From: JAVKFY01 sp040223615
GTDB taxonomy: Bacteria > Pseudomonadota > Alphaproteobacteria > GCA-2731375
Length of the DNA: 64,000 bases
Direction: 5' to 3'
Assembly (NCBI GenBank): GCA_040223615.1
Contig: JAVKFY010000079.1
Location: 1-64,000 of the forward strand
Shown here piece by piece: positions 41,289 through 52,009 of this stretch. The stretch's first letter is position 1, and each line of letters opens with the position of its first letter. A model generated the notes under the pieces. That model had not been told where the DNA came from. It ran no database searches and saw only the letters and a program-made list of their open reading frames with translations. A program made the position numbers and the translations under genes.

Positions 41289-42085
41289 CTACAGATCGCC
41301 TTGAGCTGTTTCCATTGCAGGTCGTTGAGCGCCGGGCGGCTGTCGGCCGGGGCCTCGGGCGGTGTCCCGAACCGGCGGTGGTTGGCGAGGAAGCGGCGCT
41401 CGCCCATCGACGTCCGGCTTTTGTTGCGGATATGCGCCATGTAGTCGTCGAAGCCGTGCGGGTTCAGCCCGGCCTCGGTCAGCCGCGCCCGCGCCCAGCT
41501 ATCGGCCAGCTCTTCCTCTTCGATGCTGAACGAGGTCGGCGCGACGTGCGCGATGAATTCCGCCATGCGCTCGCGCAGGCCGTTGTGGTCGTCGCGCAGA
41601 TACAGCAGCACGCCTTCCGGCCCGAGCTGGCGCACCAGCCCGGCCAGCGCGTGGCGGTATTGCACGTGGCCGACCAGATGGGCCAGCACCGCGGCGACGT
41701 CATCGGCATCGCGCGCCTGCTCGATCAGGGTGCTGTGCACGATGATGCGGTCGCCCGGAACCGGATAGGCATAGGCCTGGGAGTGGTTGATCACCACCAC
41801 CTCGACCTTCGGCCGGTCCTCCATATGCTGATGCAGGCGATACAGCAGCGTGGCGATCGCCGCCTGCCCGGCGCGGCTGTCGCACGGCTTGCGCGCGAAG
41901 CGGTGCTTGTAGATCAGGCTGTCGCCGAGCGCGAGGCCGACAGACGGCGGCAGCCGCTGTGCGATCGGCCCGGCCAACGCCTGCGGCCCCTCGAAGACCA
42001 GCCAGGCGCCACCGACGATGATGATGGTGAAGACGACCATGATGGCCGCCATGATTGGCAGCATGGCGCCGCGCGATCCGTTCAT
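41285..42085 (-). CDS. M48-like membrane protein with a degenerate zinc motif
   Basis: A 266-residue protein with an N-terminal helix (MLPIMAAIMVVFTIIIVGGAW) and an M48/Oma1-like fold: GDRIIVHSTLIEQARDADDVA and AAVLAHLVGHVQYRH in the place of HExxH. The catalytic Glu is replaced by Leu (HLVGH), so it is probably inactive as a peptidase. EEEELADSWARARL matches the third-ligand helix. AAAGGGGCAGGG precedes the chosen start. Confidence 0.78.
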   Translation of the reverse strand: MNGSRGAMLPIMAAIMVVFTIIIVGGAWLVFEGPQALAGPIAQRLPPSVGLALGDSLIYKHRFARKPCDSRAGQAAIATLLYRLHQHMEDRPKVEVVVINHSQAYAYPVPGDRIIVHSTLIEQARDADDVAAVLAHLVGHVQYRHALAGLVRQLGPEGVLLYLRDDHNGLRERMAEFIAHVAPTSFSIEEEELADSWARARLTEAGLNPHGFDDYMAHIRNKSRTSMGERRFLANHRRFGTPPEAPADSRPALNDLQWKQLKAICS

Positions 42086-42208
42086 GCCCTGCCCCTTTCG
42101 GCCTGAACTGATTGACATAAGTCATCCTATTATGGCTGCGTTTTGGTGTTTTTTCGCTTAACGTGCGACCATTGATTCCGTGCCCGTGAAGGCGACGAGG
42201 GACCGCCC

Positions 42209-44011
42209 ATGCAGACCGCCGCAACGCCCGCGACGACGTCGTCCACGACAGCGCCCGCGGGTAAGCGACGCTTCCGCGTCGTGATGATCAAGCCGTCGCA
42301 CTATGACGAGCGCGGCTACGTGATCCAGTGGTGGAAAGCCTGGGTGCCGTCGAATTCGCTGGCCAGCGTCTACGGCCTGCTGCTCGACGCCGACGAGCGC
42401 CAGGTGCTGGGCCCGGACGTCGCCATCGACGTCGACGCCTATGACGAGTGCAACCGGCCGGTGCCGTTCGACAAGCTGATCGCCGAGTTGAAGCCGCTAG
42501 GCAACATGGCGCTGGTCGGCCTTGTCGGCGTGCAATCGAACCAGTATCCGCGCGCGCTGGACATGGCGCGCCGGTTCCGCGCCGCCGGCATTCCGGTCGC
42601 CATCGGCGGTTTCCACGTCTCCGGGGTGCTGTCGATGCTGAAGGAGCCGACGCTCGACCTGCAGGAAGCGCTGGACATGGGTGTCACGCTCTATGCCGGC
42701 GAGGCCGAGGGCCGTATCGGCGATCTGCTGGCCGACGCCATGAACGGCGACATGAAGCCGATCTACAACTACATGGACGACCTGCCGGGCCTGCAGGGTC
42801 AGCCGATCCCGTTCCTGCCGGCCGAACTGATCCAGCGCTACGACGGCTCGGTCACCAGTTTCGACGCCGGCCGCGGCTGTCCGTTCCAGTGCTCCTTCTG
42901 CACCATCATCAACGTGCAGGGCCGGATCTCGCGCTGGCGCGACGCCGACGATATTGAGCGCATCGTGCGCGCCAACCTGGCCCAGGGCATCGACCGCTAC
43001 TTCATCACCGACGACAATTTCGCCCGCAACCGCAACTGGGAAGCGATCTTCGACCGCCTGATCGAGCTGAAGGAACGCGACGGGCTGGAGGTGTCGTTCG
43101 TGATCCAAGTCGACACCTTGTGCCACCGCATCCCCGGCTTCATCGAGAAGGCGGCGCGCGCCGGCTGCGGCACCGTGTTCATCGGCCTGGAAAACATCAA
43201 TCCGGCCAGCCTGGCGCACGCCAAGAAGCGTCAGAACAAGATCACCGAGTACCGGGTGATGTTTCAGGCCTGGCGCGACGCCAAGGTCATCACCTATGCC
43301 GGCTACATCCTGGGCTTCCCGAACGAGACGGCGGCGTCGATCAAGCACGATATCGAGGTGATCCAGCGCGAATTGCCGGTCGACATGCTGGCCTTCACCC
43401 TGCTGACCCCGCTGCCGGGTTCGGAGGACCACCGCAACATGTACAAGGCCGGGACCTGGATGGACCCGGACCTGAACAAGTACGACCTGGAGCACGTCAC
43501 GGTGAAGCACCCGCTGATGAGCCCGGAGGAATTGCAGCAGGTCTACCGCGACGCCTGGGACTGGTACTTCACCGACGCGCATGTCGAGACCCTGATGCGC
43601 CGCGCCGTCGCCGGCGGCATCAAGCCGGTGCGCATCTGGCAGAAGGTGCTGCAGATCGGCGCGGTGATGAAGTTCCACGGCGTGCACCCGCAGCAGGGCG
43701 GCTTCCTGCGCCTGCGCCTGCGCAAGGACCGTCGTGTCGGCCTGCCGATCGAGCCGGTCTGGAGCTTCTATCCGAAACGCGCCTGGGAGCTGATCTCTAC
43801 CTATGGCGGCATGGCGCTCTATGCCTGGCGGCTGCATCGGATCCGCAAGCGGGTGCAGGCCGACCCGGCCTCGAAGACCTATACCGACCAGGCGATCGAG
43901 GCGGTCGAGCAGGCCGAGACCGAGGAGCTGGAGATGTTCACCATGACCGACGCGGCGCGCGAGGCGGTGAACAAGGCGCAGCGCCTGAAGGGGCATGCCC
44001 CGGCGGCCTGA
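42209..44011 (+). CDS. B12-binding radical SAM protein
   Basis: A 600-residue protein with an N-terminal cobalamin-binding Rossmann region (about 20-190) and a radical SAM core. The 4Fe-4S ligands are CPFQCSFC (C224, C228, C231), with GGFHVSG and VFIGLENINPASL typical. The C-terminal quarter is helical. It resembles cobalamin-dependent methylases or mutases acting on lipids or nucleosides; the reaction is not deducible. Promoter matches for infC lie in its downstream region. Confidence 0.88.
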   Translation: MQTAATPATTSSTTAPAGKRRFRVVMIKPSHYDERGYVIQWWKAWVPSNSLASVYGLLLDADERQVLGPDVAIDVDAYDECNRPVPFDKLIAELKPLGNMALVGLVGVQSNQYPRALDMARRFRAAGIPVAIGGFHVSGVLSMLKEPTLDLQEALDMGVTLYAGEAEGRIGDLLADAMNGDMKPIYNYMDDLPGLQGQPIPFLPAELIQRYDGSVTSFDAGRGCPFQCSFCTIINVQGRISRWRDADDIERIVRANLAQGIDRYFITDDNFARNRNWEAIFDRLIELKERDGLEVSFVIQVDTLCHRIPGFIEKAARAGCGTVFIGLENINPASLAHAKKRQNKITEYRVMFQAWRDAKVITYAGYILGFPNETAASIKHDIEVIQRELPVDMLAFTLLTPLPGSEDHRNMYKAGTWMDPDLNKYDLEHVTVKHPLMSPEELQQVYRDAWDWYFTDAHVETLMRRAVAGGIKPVRIWQKVLQIGAVMKFHGVHPQQGGFLRLRLRKDRRVGLPIEPVWSFYPKRAWELISTYGGMALYAWRLHRIRKRVQADPASKTYTDQAIEAVEQAETEELEMFTMTDAAREAVNKAQRLKGHAPAA

Positions 44012-44028
44012 TCGGTCGCGTAAAGCTT

Positions 44029-44056
44029 TTGGCAACGAAACGCGTTACCATGTAAT
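44029..44056 (+). promoter_or_regulatory. Promoter of infC
   Basis: TTGGCA, 16 bases, TGTAAT, in the gap between the radical SAM gene and infC and correctly oriented. Leader of about 90 bases to the start codon. Confidence 0.5.
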
Positions 44057-44151
44057 CTGGTAGAACGTCGGCGCCCGTGCGGGTGCCGGCTTCCGGCCTG
44101 CCCGCACGATCCTCGAAGGGAGGGTCGAGGGCGCTGAAAGGAGGTCTATCC

Positions 44152-44688
44152 ATCGCACGCCGACCATTAGACGCACAGCCGTCCCGCGATGGACCGCGCG
44201 TCAACGACAAGATCGATACCGCCCAGGTCCGCCTGGTCGACGAGAATGGTGAGAACCATGGCATCGTCGACACCCACCGCGCCGTTCGCTACGCCGAGGA
44301 TCGAGGCCTCGACCTGGTCGAGGTTGCCGGCACGGCGTCGCCGCCGGTCTGCAAGGTGATGGACTTCGGCAAGTTCAAGTACGAGGCCCAGAAAAAGGCC
44401 AACGAGGCCCGCAAGAAGCAGAAGATCATCGAGGTCAAGGAGATCAAGATCCGACCCAACATCGACCAGCACGACTACGACGTGAAGATGCGGTCGATGA
44501 CCAAGTTCCTCGAAGAGGGCGACAAGGTGAAGGTGACGCTGCGGTTCCGTGGCCGCGAGATGGCGCACCAGGACCTTGGCCTGAAGGTGCTGGAACGGGT
44601 GCGCGAGGATCTCGAGGAACTGTCCAAGGTGGAGCAGTTTCCGAAGATGGAGGGCCGCCAGATGACCATGGTGATCTCGCCGAAGTAG
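44152..44688 (+). CDS. infC: Translation initiation factor IF-3
   Basis: A 178-residue IF-3. GPRVNDKIDTAQVRLVDENG starts the N domain, then RGLDLVEVAGTASPPVCKVMDFGKFKYE and the C domain KEIKIRPNIDQHDYDVKM. The start is an ATC preceded by AAAGGAGGT with 6 bases between, so the ribosome site and length fix it; infC is known to use AUU-type starts for self-repression. Separate from rpmI by 249 bases. Confidence 0.96.
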   Translation: MARRPLDAQPSRDGPRVNDKIDTAQVRLVDENGENHGIVDTHRAVRYAEDRGLDLVEVAGTASPPVCKVMDFGKFKYEAQKKANEARKKQKIIEVKEIKIRPNIDQHDYDVKMRSMTKFLEEGDKVKVTLRFRGREMAHQDLGLKVLERVREDLEELSKVEQFPKMEGRQMTMVISPK

Positions 44689-44712
44689 CCGTCGGTCGCC
44701 GGCGATGCAGGG

Positions 44713-44778
44713 ATGGCTGGGTCAAGCCCGGCCATGACGGCACTTCTGTCAGAACCAGTATGTTCGTCATGCCTGGGC
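44713..44778. repeat. Alphaproteobacterial palindromic unit (unit 2)
   Basis: ATGGCTGGGTCAAGCCCGGCCATGAC at the left end and a GTCATGCCTGGGCAT at the right end, about 30 bases apart, of the same family as unit 1. Lies between infC and the rpmI promoter. Confidence 0.6.
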
Positions 44779-44797
44779 ATCCCCCTGCGTATCCCGG

Positions 44798-44826
44798 TTG
44801 CAACCGCCGGCGTCCGCCGCTATAAA
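44798..44826 (+). promoter_or_regulatory. Promoter of rpmI-rplT-pheS-pheT
   Basis: TTGCAA, exactly 17 bases, TATAAA: a good sigma-70 match, 112 bases upstream of rpmI. It gives this block its own transcription separate from infC. Confidence 0.65.
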
Positions 44827-44937
44827 CCGCCGTTCTCAAATCCGACGCGCCGTGGCTGAAAAGGGCATGCCCGGCCGTCGTGTCAGGCCACCTCCCGCGT
44901 CGGGATCCAGGTGGCGTCTTCTCCAGAGGAGACCGAA

Positions 44938-45138
44938 ATGCCCAAGATGAAGACCAAGCGGGGCGCCGCCAAGCGCTTCTCGCTGACTGGTACTGGCAAG
45001 GTTCGCCGGGCCCATGCCGGCAAGCAGCACGGCATGATCAAGCGCAGCAACAAGCAGATCCGCAACAACCGCGGCACCACCCTCGTGGCCGAGTGCGACG
45101 AGAAGATGGTGAAGCGGTTCTTGCCGTACGGTAGCTGA
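44938..45138 (+). CDS. rpmI: 50S ribosomal protein L35
   Basis: A 66-residue L35, MPKMKTKRGAAKRFSLTGTG and QHGMIKRSNKQIRNNRG. Binds 23S rRNA. AGAGGAGA lies 5 bases before the ATG. First gene of the ribosomal-pheST block. Confidence 0.97.
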   Translation: MPKMKTKRGAAKRFSLTGTGKVRRAHAGKQHGMIKRSNKQIRNNRGTTLVAECDEKMVKRFLPYGS

Positions 45139-45151
45139 GGGGGCCCGAGCG

Positions 45152-45517
45152 ATGGCACGTATCAAGCGCGGCGTCACCAGCCATGCCCGCCACAAGAAAG
45201 TCATCTCGCAGGCCAAGGGCTACCGTGGCCGGCGCAAGAACACCATCCGCGTCGCCAAGCAGGCGGTGGAGAAGGCCGGGCAGTACGCCTATCGCGACCG
45301 CCGCGTCCGCAAGCGCAATTTCCGCGCCCTGTGGATCCAGCGCATCAACGCGGCGTCGCGCGAGTGCGGCCTCAACTACGCCCGATTTATGAGCGGTCTC
45401 CGCCTCGCCGGCATCGAGGTCGACCGCAAGGTGTTGGCCGATATCGCGGTGCACGAGCCGGAGACCTTCAAGGCGCTGGTGGATCAGGCGCAAGCCGCCC
45501 TGCCAGCCGCCGGCTGA
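45152..45517 (+). CDS. rplT: 50S ribosomal protein L20
   Basis: A 121-residue L20, MARIKRGVTSHARHKKVI and GYRGRRKNTIRVAKQAVEKA. An early assembly protein; in many bacteria it represses its own mRNA. 13 bases after rpmI. Confidence 0.97.
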   Translation: MARIKRGVTSHARHKKVISQAKGYRGRRKNTIRVAKQAVEKAGQYAYRDRRVRKRNFRALWIQRINAASRECGLNYARFMSGLRLAGIEVDRKVLADIAVHEPETFKALVDQAQAALPAAG

Positions 45518-45596
45518 CGCCAGAGGGTCGTCCCGACAAGGACATCCGCTGGACCGTCGGCTAAAGCGAAGCTGATTTCGACGGCAGGTGGATCAC

Positions 45597-46682
45597 ATGC
45601 AAAGCGAGAAGATCGAGGCGCTGAGCCAGGAATTGCTGAGCGCCGTCGCGGCCGCCGGCGACCTGGCGGCGCTGGAGGAGCTGCGCGTGCGCGCGCTCGG
45701 CCGCAAGGGCCAGGTCACCGAGCTGATGAAGGGCCTGGGCCAGATGAGCGCCGACGAGCGCAAGGTCGCCGGCCCGGCGCTGAACCAGCTCAAGAACCAG
45801 GTCGGCGACGCCATCAGCGCCAGGCGCGACGCGTTGCACGGCGCCGAGCTCGATGCGCGCCTCGCGGCGGAACGGGTCGACGTCACCCTGCCGGTGCGCC
45901 CGGCAATGAGCGACGGCCGCATCCACCCGGTGAGCCAGGTGATGGACGAGATTGCGGCGATCTGGGCCGACATGGGCTTCGTCATCGCCGAGGGCCCGGA
46001 CATCGAGGACGACTTCCACAACTTCACCGCGCTGAACATCCCGCCCGAGCATCCGGCGCGGCAGATGCACGACACCTTCTATTTCCCGGCCCAGGGCGAC
46101 GACGCACCGATGCTGCTGCGTACCCACACCTCGCCGGTGCAGGTGCGCACCATGGTCAACCAGGAACCGCCGATCCGGATCATCGTGCCGGGCCGTACCT
46201 ATCGCTGCGACAGCGACATGACGCACACGCCGATGTTCCATCAGCTCGAAGGCCTGGTGATCGACAGGACCACCCACCTTGGCCACCTCAAGGGCGTGCT
46301 GGAGGCGTTCTGCAAGGCCTTCTTCGAGGTCGACGAGCTGGAGATGCGGTTCCGGCCGTCCTACTTCCCGTTCACCGAGCCGTCGGTCGAGGTCGACATC
46401 CGCTGCGACCGGTCGGGCGGCGAGCTGAAGATCGGCGAGGGCGACGACTGGCTTGAGATCCTCGGCTCCGGCATGGTCCACCCGCGCGTGCTCAGCGCCT
46501 GCGGCGTCGACCCGGAGGAGTACCAGGGCTTCGCCTTCGGCATGGGCATCGACCGCGTGGCGATGCTGAAATACGGCATTCCCGACCTGCGCGAGTTCTT
46601 CGAGTGCGACCTGCGCTGGCTGCGCCACTACGGCTTCGCCGCGCTCGACCTGCCGACCCTGGCGGGAGGCCTGACGCGATGA
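45597..46682 (+). CDS. pheS: Phenylalanyl-tRNA synthetase alpha subunit
   Basis: A 361-residue class II synthetase subunit. N-terminal coiled coil, then motif 1 (HPVSQVMDEIAAIWADMGF), motif 2 (RTYRCDSDMTHTPMFHQLEG) and motif 3 (FGMGIDRVAMLKYG). The catalytic subunit of the alpha2-beta2 enzyme. A GTG 9 bases earlier is possible, but AGGTGG sits properly before the ATG at 45597. Overlaps pheT by 4 bases. Confidence 0.97.
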   Translation: MQSEKIEALSQELLSAVAAAGDLAALEELRVRALGRKGQVTELMKGLGQMSADERKVAGPALNQLKNQVGDAISARRDALHGAELDARLAAERVDVTLPVRPAMSDGRIHPVSQVMDEIAAIWADMGFVIAEGPDIEDDFHNFTALNIPPEHPARQMHDTFYFPAQGDDAPMLLRTHTSPVQVRTMVNQEPPIRIIVPGRTYRCDSDMTHTPMFHQLEGLVIDRTTHLGHLKGVLEAFCKAFFEVDELEMRFRPSYFPFTEPSVEVDIRCDRSGGELKIGEGDDWLEILGSGMVHPRVLSACGVDPEEYQGFAFGMGIDRVAMLKYGIPDLREFFECDLRWLRHYGFAALDLPTLAGGLTR

Positions 46683-49087
46683 AGTTCACGCTGTCGTGGC
46701 TCGAAGAGCACCTGATCACCGACGCCACCGTCGACCAGATCGCCGAGACCCTGACCCGCATCGGCCTGGAGGTCGAGGAGGTCTGGAACCCGGGCGAGAC
46801 GATGAAACAGTTCGTCGTCGGCCATGTCGTGGAGGCCAAGCAGCACCCGAATGCCGACCGGCTGCGCGTGTGCATGGTCGATAACGGTACCGAAACGGTC
46901 CAGGTTGTCTGCGGCGCGCCGAACGCGCGCACCGGCATGAAGGGCGTGTTCGCGGCCTCGGGCACCACCATCCCCGGCACCGGGATGGAGCTGCGCGCCA
47001 CCAAGATCCGCGGCGAGTCCTCCAACGGCATGCTCTGCTCGGAGCGCGAGATGGGCCTGTCGGACGAGCATGACGGCATTATCGAGCTGCCCGAGGATGC
47101 GCCGATCGGCCAGTCCTTCGCCCCGGTGATGGGCCTGGACGACCCGGTCTTCGACGTCGCCATCACCCCGAACCGCCAGGACTGCCTGGGCGTCTACGGC
47201 ATCGCCCGCGACCTCGCCGCCGCCGGCCTGGGCGAGCTGCGCGCGTTCCGGCCCGACATCGTGCGCGGCGCCTTCGACAGCCCGATCAAGGTTTCGCTCG
47301 ACCTGTTCCCCGACGACGCCAAGGACGCCTGCCCGTGCTTCGTCGGCCGTCATTTCCGTGGCGTGAAGAACGGGCCGAGCCCGGTCTGGATGCAGCGTCG
47401 CCTGCGCGCCATCGGCCTGCGCCCGATCTCGGCCCTGGTCGACATCACCAACTACGTGACCTACGACCTCGGCCGGCCGCTGCACGTGTTCGACGCCGCC
47501 CACGTCACCGGCGACATACGCCCGCGCCTGGCGCGCAAGGGCGAGAAGCTCCAGGCCCTGAACGGCAAGGCGTACGAGCTCGACGAGACCATGACGGTGA
47601 TCGCCGACGAGGCCAAGGCGGAAGGCCTGGGCGGCGTCATGGGCGGTGAGGAAAGCGGCTGCACCGAGACCACGACCGACGTGTTCCTGGAGGTGGCGCT
47701 GTTCGATCCGCTGCGCACCGCCGCCACCGGCCGCAAGCTGCAGATCGACTCAGACGCGCGCTACCGCTTCGAGCGTGGCGTCGATCCGGCCATGGTGCTG
47801 CCCGGCGCCGAGCACGCGACCAGGCTGATCCTGGACCTGTGCGGCGGCGAGGCTTCCGAGCTGGTGATCGCCGGCTCGCCCGAGGTGCCGGCCAAGGAGG
47901 TCGTCTTCCGGCCGGAGCGCACCGCGACGCTGGGCGGCCTGGAACTCGACGCCGACCGCCAGGCGGAAATCCTGGAGACGCTCGGCTTCGGGCTCGACCG
48001 TGGCGACCCGGACCGCTGGCGCGTCACCGTGCCGTCGTGGCGCACCGACGTCGACGGCGAGGCCGACATCGTCGAGGAGGTCACCCGCATTCACGGGCTG
48101 GACGAGGTGCCGTCGGTGCCGCTGCCGCGCGAGCATGTGATCTCGCATCCCTCGCTCACCGTCGGCCAGCGCCGGGTGCCGCGCGCCAAGCGGGCCCTGG
48201 CGTCGCGCAGCCTGGTCGAATGCGTCACCTGGTCGTTCACCAGTTCCAGCCTGGCCGCGCTGTTCGGCGGCGACCGCTCGTTGCTGCTGGCCAACCCGAT
48301 CAGCGCCGACCTGGACGAGATGCGGCCATCGATCCTGCCCAATCTGCTGGCCGCCGCGCAGCGCAACCAGGCGCGCGGCTTCCCCGACCTGGCGCTGTTC
48401 GAGGTCGGCCCGGCCTACCGTGACATGACGCCCGACGGTCAGGACATCGTCGCCGGCGGTATCCGTGTCGGCCAGATGGTCGGCCGCGCCTGGACCGGCG
48501 GCGCCCGCGCCGTCGACGTGTTCGACGCCAAGGCCGACGCGCTGGCCGCGCTGGCCGCCGCCGGCGCGCCGGTGGATAGTCTCCAGGTCGTCGCCGAGGC
48601 GCCCGCCTGGTACCACCCCGGCCAGTCCGGCACGTTGCGGCTCGGCCCGCAGAACGTGCTCGCCTGGTTCGGCACCCTGCATCCCCGCGTCGTGGAGGCG
48701 CTAGACGTGAAGGGCCCGGCGGTCGGCTTCGAGGTCTTTGTCGAGAAGACGCCGCTGCCGAAAGCCAAGCCCGGCCGCGCCAAGACCCGCGTCGAGTTGC
48801 TGCCGTTGCAGGCGGTGGAACGCGATTTCGCCTTCGTGGTGCCGAAGGACGTCGCCGCCGACGCCATCCTTCGCGCCGCGCGATCGGCCGATAAGAAGCT
48901 GATCGACGGCGCCGAGGTGTTCGACGTCTACACCGGCACCGGCGTGCCCGACGACGCCAAGTCGGTGGCGATCGCGGTGCGGCTGCAGCCGCGCGACAGG
49001 ACGCTGACCGACGCCGAGATCGACGCCGTCGCGGCCAAGGTGGTCGCCGCCGTCACCAAGGCCACCGGCGCCAGCTTGCGCGGGTGA
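46679..49087 (+). CDS. pheT: Phenylalanyl-tRNA synthetase beta subunit
   Basis: An 802-residue subunit: MKFTLSWLEEHL, tRNA-binding EMAP-like region (VVGHVVEAKQHPNADRLRVC), B3/B4 editing domain, B5 and a C-terminal anticodon-binding (FDX-ACB) domain. Its ATG overlaps the pheS stop (ATGA). A palindromic element separates it from lepA. Confidence 0.97.
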   Translation: MKFTLSWLEEHLITDATVDQIAETLTRIGLEVEEVWNPGETMKQFVVGHVVEAKQHPNADRLRVCMVDNGTETVQVVCGAPNARTGMKGVFAASGTTIPGTGMELRATKIRGESSNGMLCSEREMGLSDEHDGIIELPEDAPIGQSFAPVMGLDDPVFDVAITPNRQDCLGVYGIARDLAAAGLGELRAFRPDIVRGAFDSPIKVSLDLFPDDAKDACPCFVGRHFRGVKNGPSPVWMQRRLRAIGLRPISALVDITNYVTYDLGRPLHVFDAAHVTGDIRPRLARKGEKLQALNGKAYELDETMTVIADEAKAEGLGGVMGGEESGCTETTTDVFLEVALFDPLRTAATGRKLQIDSDARYRFERGVDPAMVLPGAEHATRLILDLCGGEASELVIAGSPEVPAKEVVFRPERTATLGGLELDADRQAEILETLGFGLDRGDPDRWRVTVPSWRTDVDGEADIVEEVTRIHGLDEVPSVPLPREHVISHPSLTVGQRRVPRAKRALASRSLVECVTWSFTSSSLAALFGGDRSLLLANPISADLDEMRPSILPNLLAAAQRNQARGFPDLALFEVGPAYRDMTPDGQDIVAGGIRVGQMVGRAWTGGARAVDVFDAKADALAALAAAGAPVDSLQVVAEAPAWYHPGQSGTLRLGPQNVLAWFGTLHPRVVEALDVKGPAVGFEVFVEKTPLPKAKPGRAKTRVELLPLQAVERDFAFVVPKDVAADAILRAARSADKKLIDGAEVFDVYTGTGVPDDAKSVAIAVRLQPRDRTLTDAEIDAVAAKVVAAVTKATGASLRG

Positions 49088-49101
49088 CGCAACCAAGGTA
49101 G

Positions 49102-49167
49102 ATGGCCGGATCAAGTCCGGGCATGACGCCCTATATATGTTTGTCCTGGCCGGGTTTCGCCCGGCCA
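49102..49167. repeat. Alphaproteobacterial palindromic unit (unit 3) and hairpin
   Basis: GATGGCCGGATCAAGTCCGG plus GCATGAC (49101-49131), then GGCCGGG-TTTCG-CCCGGCC (about 49148-49166). Sits in the 96-base gap between pheT and lepA, so it could attenuate read-through into lepA. Confidence 0.65.
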
Positions 49168-49183
49168 TCTCGCATGGACACCG

Positions 49184-50983
<1,800 letters not shown>

Positions 50984-51033
50984 TAAGTCGTTCGGTTAGA
51001 CCAGAGCCGCTTCAGCCACCCCCCTCATCCCAA

Positions 51034-51060
51034 CCCTCTCCGCCCCGCTGGCGGAGAGGG
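51034..51060 (+). terminator. Hairpin after lepA (terminator-like repeat)
   Basis: CCCTCTCCGCC, CCGCT, GGCGGAGAGGG: an 11-bp perfect stem after lepA, part of the dispersed repeat that begins CCCTCATCCCAACCCTC. No clear T-tract, so termination is probable rather than certain. Confidence 0.5.
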
Positions 51061-51115
51061 AGCGACATCGCTCTTCACCATGCCGAGTACGGACTGATTG
51101 CCGGGCGCGGCGCGC

Positions 51116-52000
51116 CTATGCCACCGGTCGCTCGTCGCCGACGATGGTCGTGCGGTGCATGATCCGGCGCTGGCCGACGGAGTCGTAGGGCATCACCGCG
51201 TGCATGGTGCAGCGGTTGTCCCACATGATGATGTCGTCGCGCGCCCAGCGATGCCGGTAGACGAAGCGTTCCTGGGTCGCGTGCTTAGTCAATTCGTCGA
51301 GCAGCGCCGAGGCCGCCTCGTCCGGCATGCCGACGACGCCGTCCATCGTATGCGGGCTCAGGAGCAGCGAGCGCCGGCCGGTAACCGGGTGCCGGCGCAC
51401 CAGGGGCTGTTCCACCGGCGGCAGGTCGGCATAGCTGCCCTTGTCGCGTCGGGCGCTGAGCGCGGCGGAGCGGGCGAGCACCGCGTCGTGGCTATGGCGG
51501 ACCCGCAACCCCTCCAGGCTCGACTTCGTCGCCGCCGGCAGCGCCTCGTAGGCCGCGTACATGTTCGCGAACAGCGTGTCGCCGCCCTCCGGCGGCACCT
51601 CGATGCCGTGCAGGATCGAGCCCTTCGACGGAATCTCGCGGAACGAGCTGTCGGTGTGCCACAGCCAGGTCAGTTCCATGTACTGCCATTCGTTGCTCTC
51701 GCGCGGCAGGATGTTGCCCTGCTCGTCGACATTCGAGACCCGGTAGATTTCCGGGTTTGCCGACGAGCGGTGCGCGACCGACGGATGGATCTCCAGCTCA
51801 CCGAACAGTCGTGCGAAGCGGATCTGCGCTGCGTCGTCGATCGCCTGACCGGGGAATACCAGCAGCGGATGCGCCATCCAGATGTCGTGCAGGCGCCGCC
51901 GTGTCGCCTCGTCGAGCGGCCGCGACAGGTCCAGTCCGCGCACCTCGGTGCCGATGACCGGATGGCGGCGCGCGATATCGAGGTCGAATGCGATGTCCAT
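51116..52000 (-). CDS. TauD/TfdA-family 2-oxoglutarate dioxygenase
   Basis: A 294-residue dioxygenase. The metal ligands are WHTDSSF (H, D) and DNRCTMHAV (H), with the 2OG Arg in RRIMHRTTIVGDERP. TauD family members cleave taurine, aryloxyalkanoates or other small acids. It is followed upstream by an M24 homologue on the same strand, 9 bases apart; the two are probably one operon. Confidence 0.88.
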   Translation of the reverse strand: MDIAFDLDIARRHPVIGTEVRGLDLSRPLDEATRRRLHDIWMAHPLLVFPGQAIDDAAQIRFARLFGELEIHPSVAHRSSANPEIYRVSNVDEQGNILPRESNEWQYMELTWLWHTDSSFREIPSKGSILHGIEVPPEGGDTLFANMYAAYEALPAATKSSLEGLRVRHSHDAVLARSAALSARRDKGSYADLPPVEQPLVRRHPVTGRRSLLLSPHTMDGVVGMPDEAASALLDELTKHATQERFVYRHRWARDDIIMWDNRCTMHAVMPYDSVGQRRIMHRTTIVGDERPVA

Positions 52001-52009
52001 CGATGAATC

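Noticed and set aside
44690..44937. Attenuator or leader peptide for rpmI-pheT
   Set aside because: No phenylalanine-rich leader ORF. The hairpins belong to the dispersed palindromic family.
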